Shown here: positions 5,271 through 6,477 of the stretch, one piece after another | Numbering within the stretch: the stretch's first letter is position 1 | Layout: every line of letters begins with the position of its first letter | Notes under the pieces: generated by a model | The model's input: only the letters and a program-made list of their open reading frames with translations | Databases searched by the model: none | What the model was told of the DNA's origin: nothing | Made by a program: the position numbers and the translations under genes | Assembly (NCBI GenBank): GCA_947456995.1 | Contig: CANGVB010000216.1 | Coordinates: 1 to 6,477, forward strand | Reading direction: 5' to 3' | Length of the DNA stretch: 6,477 nt | Source of the DNA: Bryobacteraceae bacterium | GTDB taxonomy: Bacteria; Acidobacteriota; Terriglobia; Bryobacterales; Bryobacteraceae

Positions 5271-5755
5271 TTTATTTGAGCTACATGGATTCGCCACTCG
5301 GAAAGATCACTCTCACTTCTGACGGTGAGGCATTGACCGGTCTGAGTTTTGAAGAAGAAAGACATCCGCGAGACCGAACCGGGGCGATCGAGACCCCAAA
5401 CGCGATCCTCATCGATGCAGAGCGTCAACTACAGGAGTACTTTGGCAAATGGCGGAAGAGCTTCGATTTACCGCTAAGGCCAGCAGGAACAGAGTTCCAG
5501 AGGCAGGTTTGGAATCTGTTGGCCGAAATTCCGTTTGGAGAAACGATCTCCTATTTGGAGCTGGCAAAGCGCTTGGGGAATGAAAAGGCAGTCAGAGCAG
5601 TGGGGCTGGCCAACGGGAGGAATCCGATTTCGATCGTGATTCCGTGCCACCGAGTGATTGGAGCGAACGGGGATTTAACTGGCTATGGGGGAGGGCTGTG
5701 GAGAAAAGAGGTACTACTTCGGTTGGAGGGAGCAATACCAGAATTGCTGTATTAA
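5267..5755 (+). CDS. ogt: Methylated-DNA--protein-cysteine methyltransferase (O6-alkylguanine-DNA alkyltransferase)
   Basis: A 162-residue suicide repair protein that transfers alkyl groups from O6-alkylguanine (and O4-alkylthymine) in DNA to its own cysteine. The N-terminal RNase-H-like domain starts MIYLSYMDSPLGKITL, as in Ogt-type family members. The C-terminal ATase domain (about 75-155) has TEFQRQVWNLLAEIPFGETISY, here cited by its FQRQVW and IPFGET motifs, the probable base-flipping arginine R110 in AVRAVGLANGRNP, and the active-site VIPCHRVIG with C127. The frame is open upstream, but TTG at 5267 is chosen because of the strong AGGGAGGA and the family N-terminus. It also forms a TTGA overlap with the alkA stop, a sign of translational coupling. 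There is no Ada N-terminal metal-binding or AraC domain, so this is a stand-alone Ogt. Six of 13 arginines use AGA/AGG, unlike the receptor gene upstream. Confidence 0.95.
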   Translation: MIYLSYMDSPLGKITLTSDGEALTGLSFEEERHPRDRTGAIETPNAILIDAERQLQEYFGKWRKSFDLPLRPAGTEFQRQVWNLLAEIPFGETISYLELAKRLGNEKAVRAVGLANGRNPISIVIPCHRVIGANGDLTGYGGGLWRKEVLLRLEGAIPELLY

Positions 5756-5758
5756 AAC

Positions 5759-5805
5759 GCAAGAAGACCAGGCACCCCGTTGGGGAGTGCCTGGTCTTGG
5801 CTTGC
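5759..5805 (-). terminator. Strong hairpin terminator between the convergent ogt and the minus-strand gene
   Basis: A 12-bp perfect stem (5764-5775 with 5787-5798, arm AAGACCAGGCAC) is extended outward by GCAAG/CTTGC (5759-5763 with 5801-5805) across a 2-nt bulge, and by a GC-rich inner stem. Reading the minus strand, the stem is followed by GTTTTAAT, a short U-run, so it suits the gene ending at 5819. On the + strand it is followed by A's, so for ogt it could only act as a 3'-end stabilising stem or a weak terminator. Confidence 0.8.
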
Positions 5806-5818
5806 AAAAAGCTTACGC

Positions 5819-6477
5819 TTACTGACTGATGGTGCCGGATTCTTCTTGCGAGATGACAGCAACACTGGCAGCAATACCAGCGACGCTAGCGACAGTAATG
5901 CCGGCGATCATCGCGGTGGAGATGCCGGTAGCGGCTGCAGCCGTACCAGCTGCTGCACCGGTTGCGGCAGCAGCGGCAGTTCCAGTAGCGGCAGCAGTAC
6001 CAGCCGCAGCACCAGTTGCAATTGCTACTGGGACACCAGCCGCACTACAGGTGGTGGTGGCAGCGGTATTGGGAGTTGCAAACTCTTTCACCATCAGCAA
6101 TTTGTGATCATCGCCTGAGGCCTTTCCGAGTTGGCCAATCGCCTGGACACGCGCACCTAGATGCACTTCGGGGTTTCCACCCTGTAGCTCAGTTTTCTGG
6201 CAAGTCACTTCATCGGTCAGATAATAGTGACCCTTCTCGTTGGTTACCTTGCCGGTGATGCGGGTGTCTTGATCGCCGCCACTATTGCTAGCAGCAGCAA
6301 ATGCCAGGGTCTGGCCAGGGCGCACCATGGCAATCAGAGTGCCATTGGATTTACGAACTTCGGTAGCTGTAGAGGCTGCCGTAACAATTACTTGTCTAGA
6401 ATTGGGCCGCTGCACGGTGCCACCGCTGGCGCTCACCTTCAGTTCACCTGCGCTGATGCTGAGGCGGTTGCCGGCAG
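5819..6477 (-). CDS. Uncharacterised protein with Ala/Gly/Thr repeat and C-terminal membrane helix (5' end missing)
   Basis: The frame is open from the right edge to TAA at 5821-5819, giving 218 visible residues; the start is outside the window, and the GTG at 6436 is probably internal. Residues are numbered from the edge. About 1-60 is beta-rich, with VEVRxxxG-like 'TEVRKSNGTLIAMVRPGQTLAF', a pattern I associate with FecR-like segments of acidobacterial proteins. About 72-132 (TGKVTNEKGHYYLTDEV...VHLGARVQAIGQLG) looks like a small beta-barrel/OB-type domain of the DUF5818 sort, by recall only. About 138-184 is almost only Ala, Gly and Thr, with an 18-residue repeat. A hydrophobic helix (about 185-208) follows, then the tail SQEESGTISQ. 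Two cysteines (92, 143) flank the repeat. Likely an envelope protein anchored at its C-terminus. No function is assigned. It ends just before a strong terminator. Confidence 0.75.
   Translation of the reverse strand, partial: AGNRLSISAGELKVSASGGTVQRPNSRQVIVTAASTATEVRKSNGTLIAMVRPGQTLAFAAASNSGGDQDTRITGKVTNEKGHYYLTDEVTCQKTELQGGNPEVHLGARVQAIGQLGKASGDDHKLLMVKEFATPNTAATTTCSAAGVPVAIATGAAAGTAAATGTAAAAATGAAAGTAAAATGISTAMIAGITVASVAGIAASVAVISQEESGTISQ
5943..6019. repeat. Degenerate 54-bp tandem repeat in the Ala-rich coding stretch
   Basis: The 23-nt segment at 5943-5965 (GTACCAGCTGCTGCACCGG then TTGC) recurs at 5997-6019 with 20 of 23 bases identical, a period of 54 bp or 18 codons. At the protein level ATGAAAGTAAA occurs twice, 18 residues apart. 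The differences include silent changes, suggesting an old duplication under selection for composition. The surrounding GCAGCAG/GCGGCAG triplets make slippage plausible. Confidence 0.7.

Noticed and set aside
5930..6050. Possible CRISPR-like or satellite repeat
   Set aside because: The repeats are degenerate, in frame with an Ala-rich protein and lack unique spacers, so this is a coding low-complexity region.
5780..6118. Plus-strand open frame rich in Ser, Gly, Asp and Cys, and a second Ala/Val/Pro-rich one at 5829-6107
   Set aside because: Both are antisense to the Ala-rich repeat of the minus-strand gene; their composition follows from reading GCX triplets in other frames. The minus frame is better because it stays open to the window edge, has varied domain-like sequence, and ends before a correctly oriented terminator.

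Overview
The window is a compact, GC-rich bacterial segment with six genes, two of them cut by the window edges. The gene set fits Acidobacteriota, probably a Bryobacterales/Solibacter-type soil lineage. The pointers are a mid-sized TonB-dependent receptor with an N-terminal carboxypeptidase-regulatory-like domain next to a sulfatase, a short 'CP...DFV..AD...DWRLLPSIAFVES' glucosaminidase-like protein, and an Ala/Gly/Thr-rich protein with a C-terminal membrane helix. This assignment is inferred from recalled family patterns; no search was run.

Left part (1-3084, + strand): the 3' part of an S1-type sulfatase (resembling heparan N-sulfatase/SGSH) overlaps by about 77 nt the start of a 745-residue TonB-dependent receptor. 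The pair looks translationally coupled and may be an uptake/desulfation unit for a sulfated glycan or other sulfate ester.

Middle (3085-4409): lexA follows 27 nt after the receptor. A perfect 22-bp palindrome of the CTGT-N8-ACAG SOS-box type covers the probable -10 element and reaches into the lexA start codon, so lexA is probably autoregulated and translated from a leaderless or nearly leaderless mRNA. lexA and a convergent small exported glucosaminidase-like gene share a CTAG that supplies both stop codons. A 186-nt divergent intergenic region (4224-4409) follows. It holds a plausible minus-strand promoter, two hairpins and an AT-rich -10-like box just before alkA.

Right part (4410-6477): alkA (3-methyladenine DNA glycosylase II type) and ogt (O6-alkylguanine-DNA alkyltransferase) form a two-gene operon joined by a TTGA stop/start overlap. 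Together they cover excision and direct reversal of alkylation damage; with lexA, three DNA-damage genes lie within about 2.7 kb. A strong hairpin lies between ogt and the convergent last gene, oriented as a terminator for the latter. That last gene, truncated by the window end, encodes a protein of unrecognised function with a beta-rich front part, an 18-codon Ala/Gly/Thr repeat and a C-terminal membrane helix.

I see no RNA genes, CRISPR array, insertion sequence or phage module. No clearly new multi-gene system is evident. The most noteworthy points are the SOS operator sitting on the lexA start codon, the long overprinted sulfatase/receptor junction, and the repeat-bearing membrane-anchored protein.
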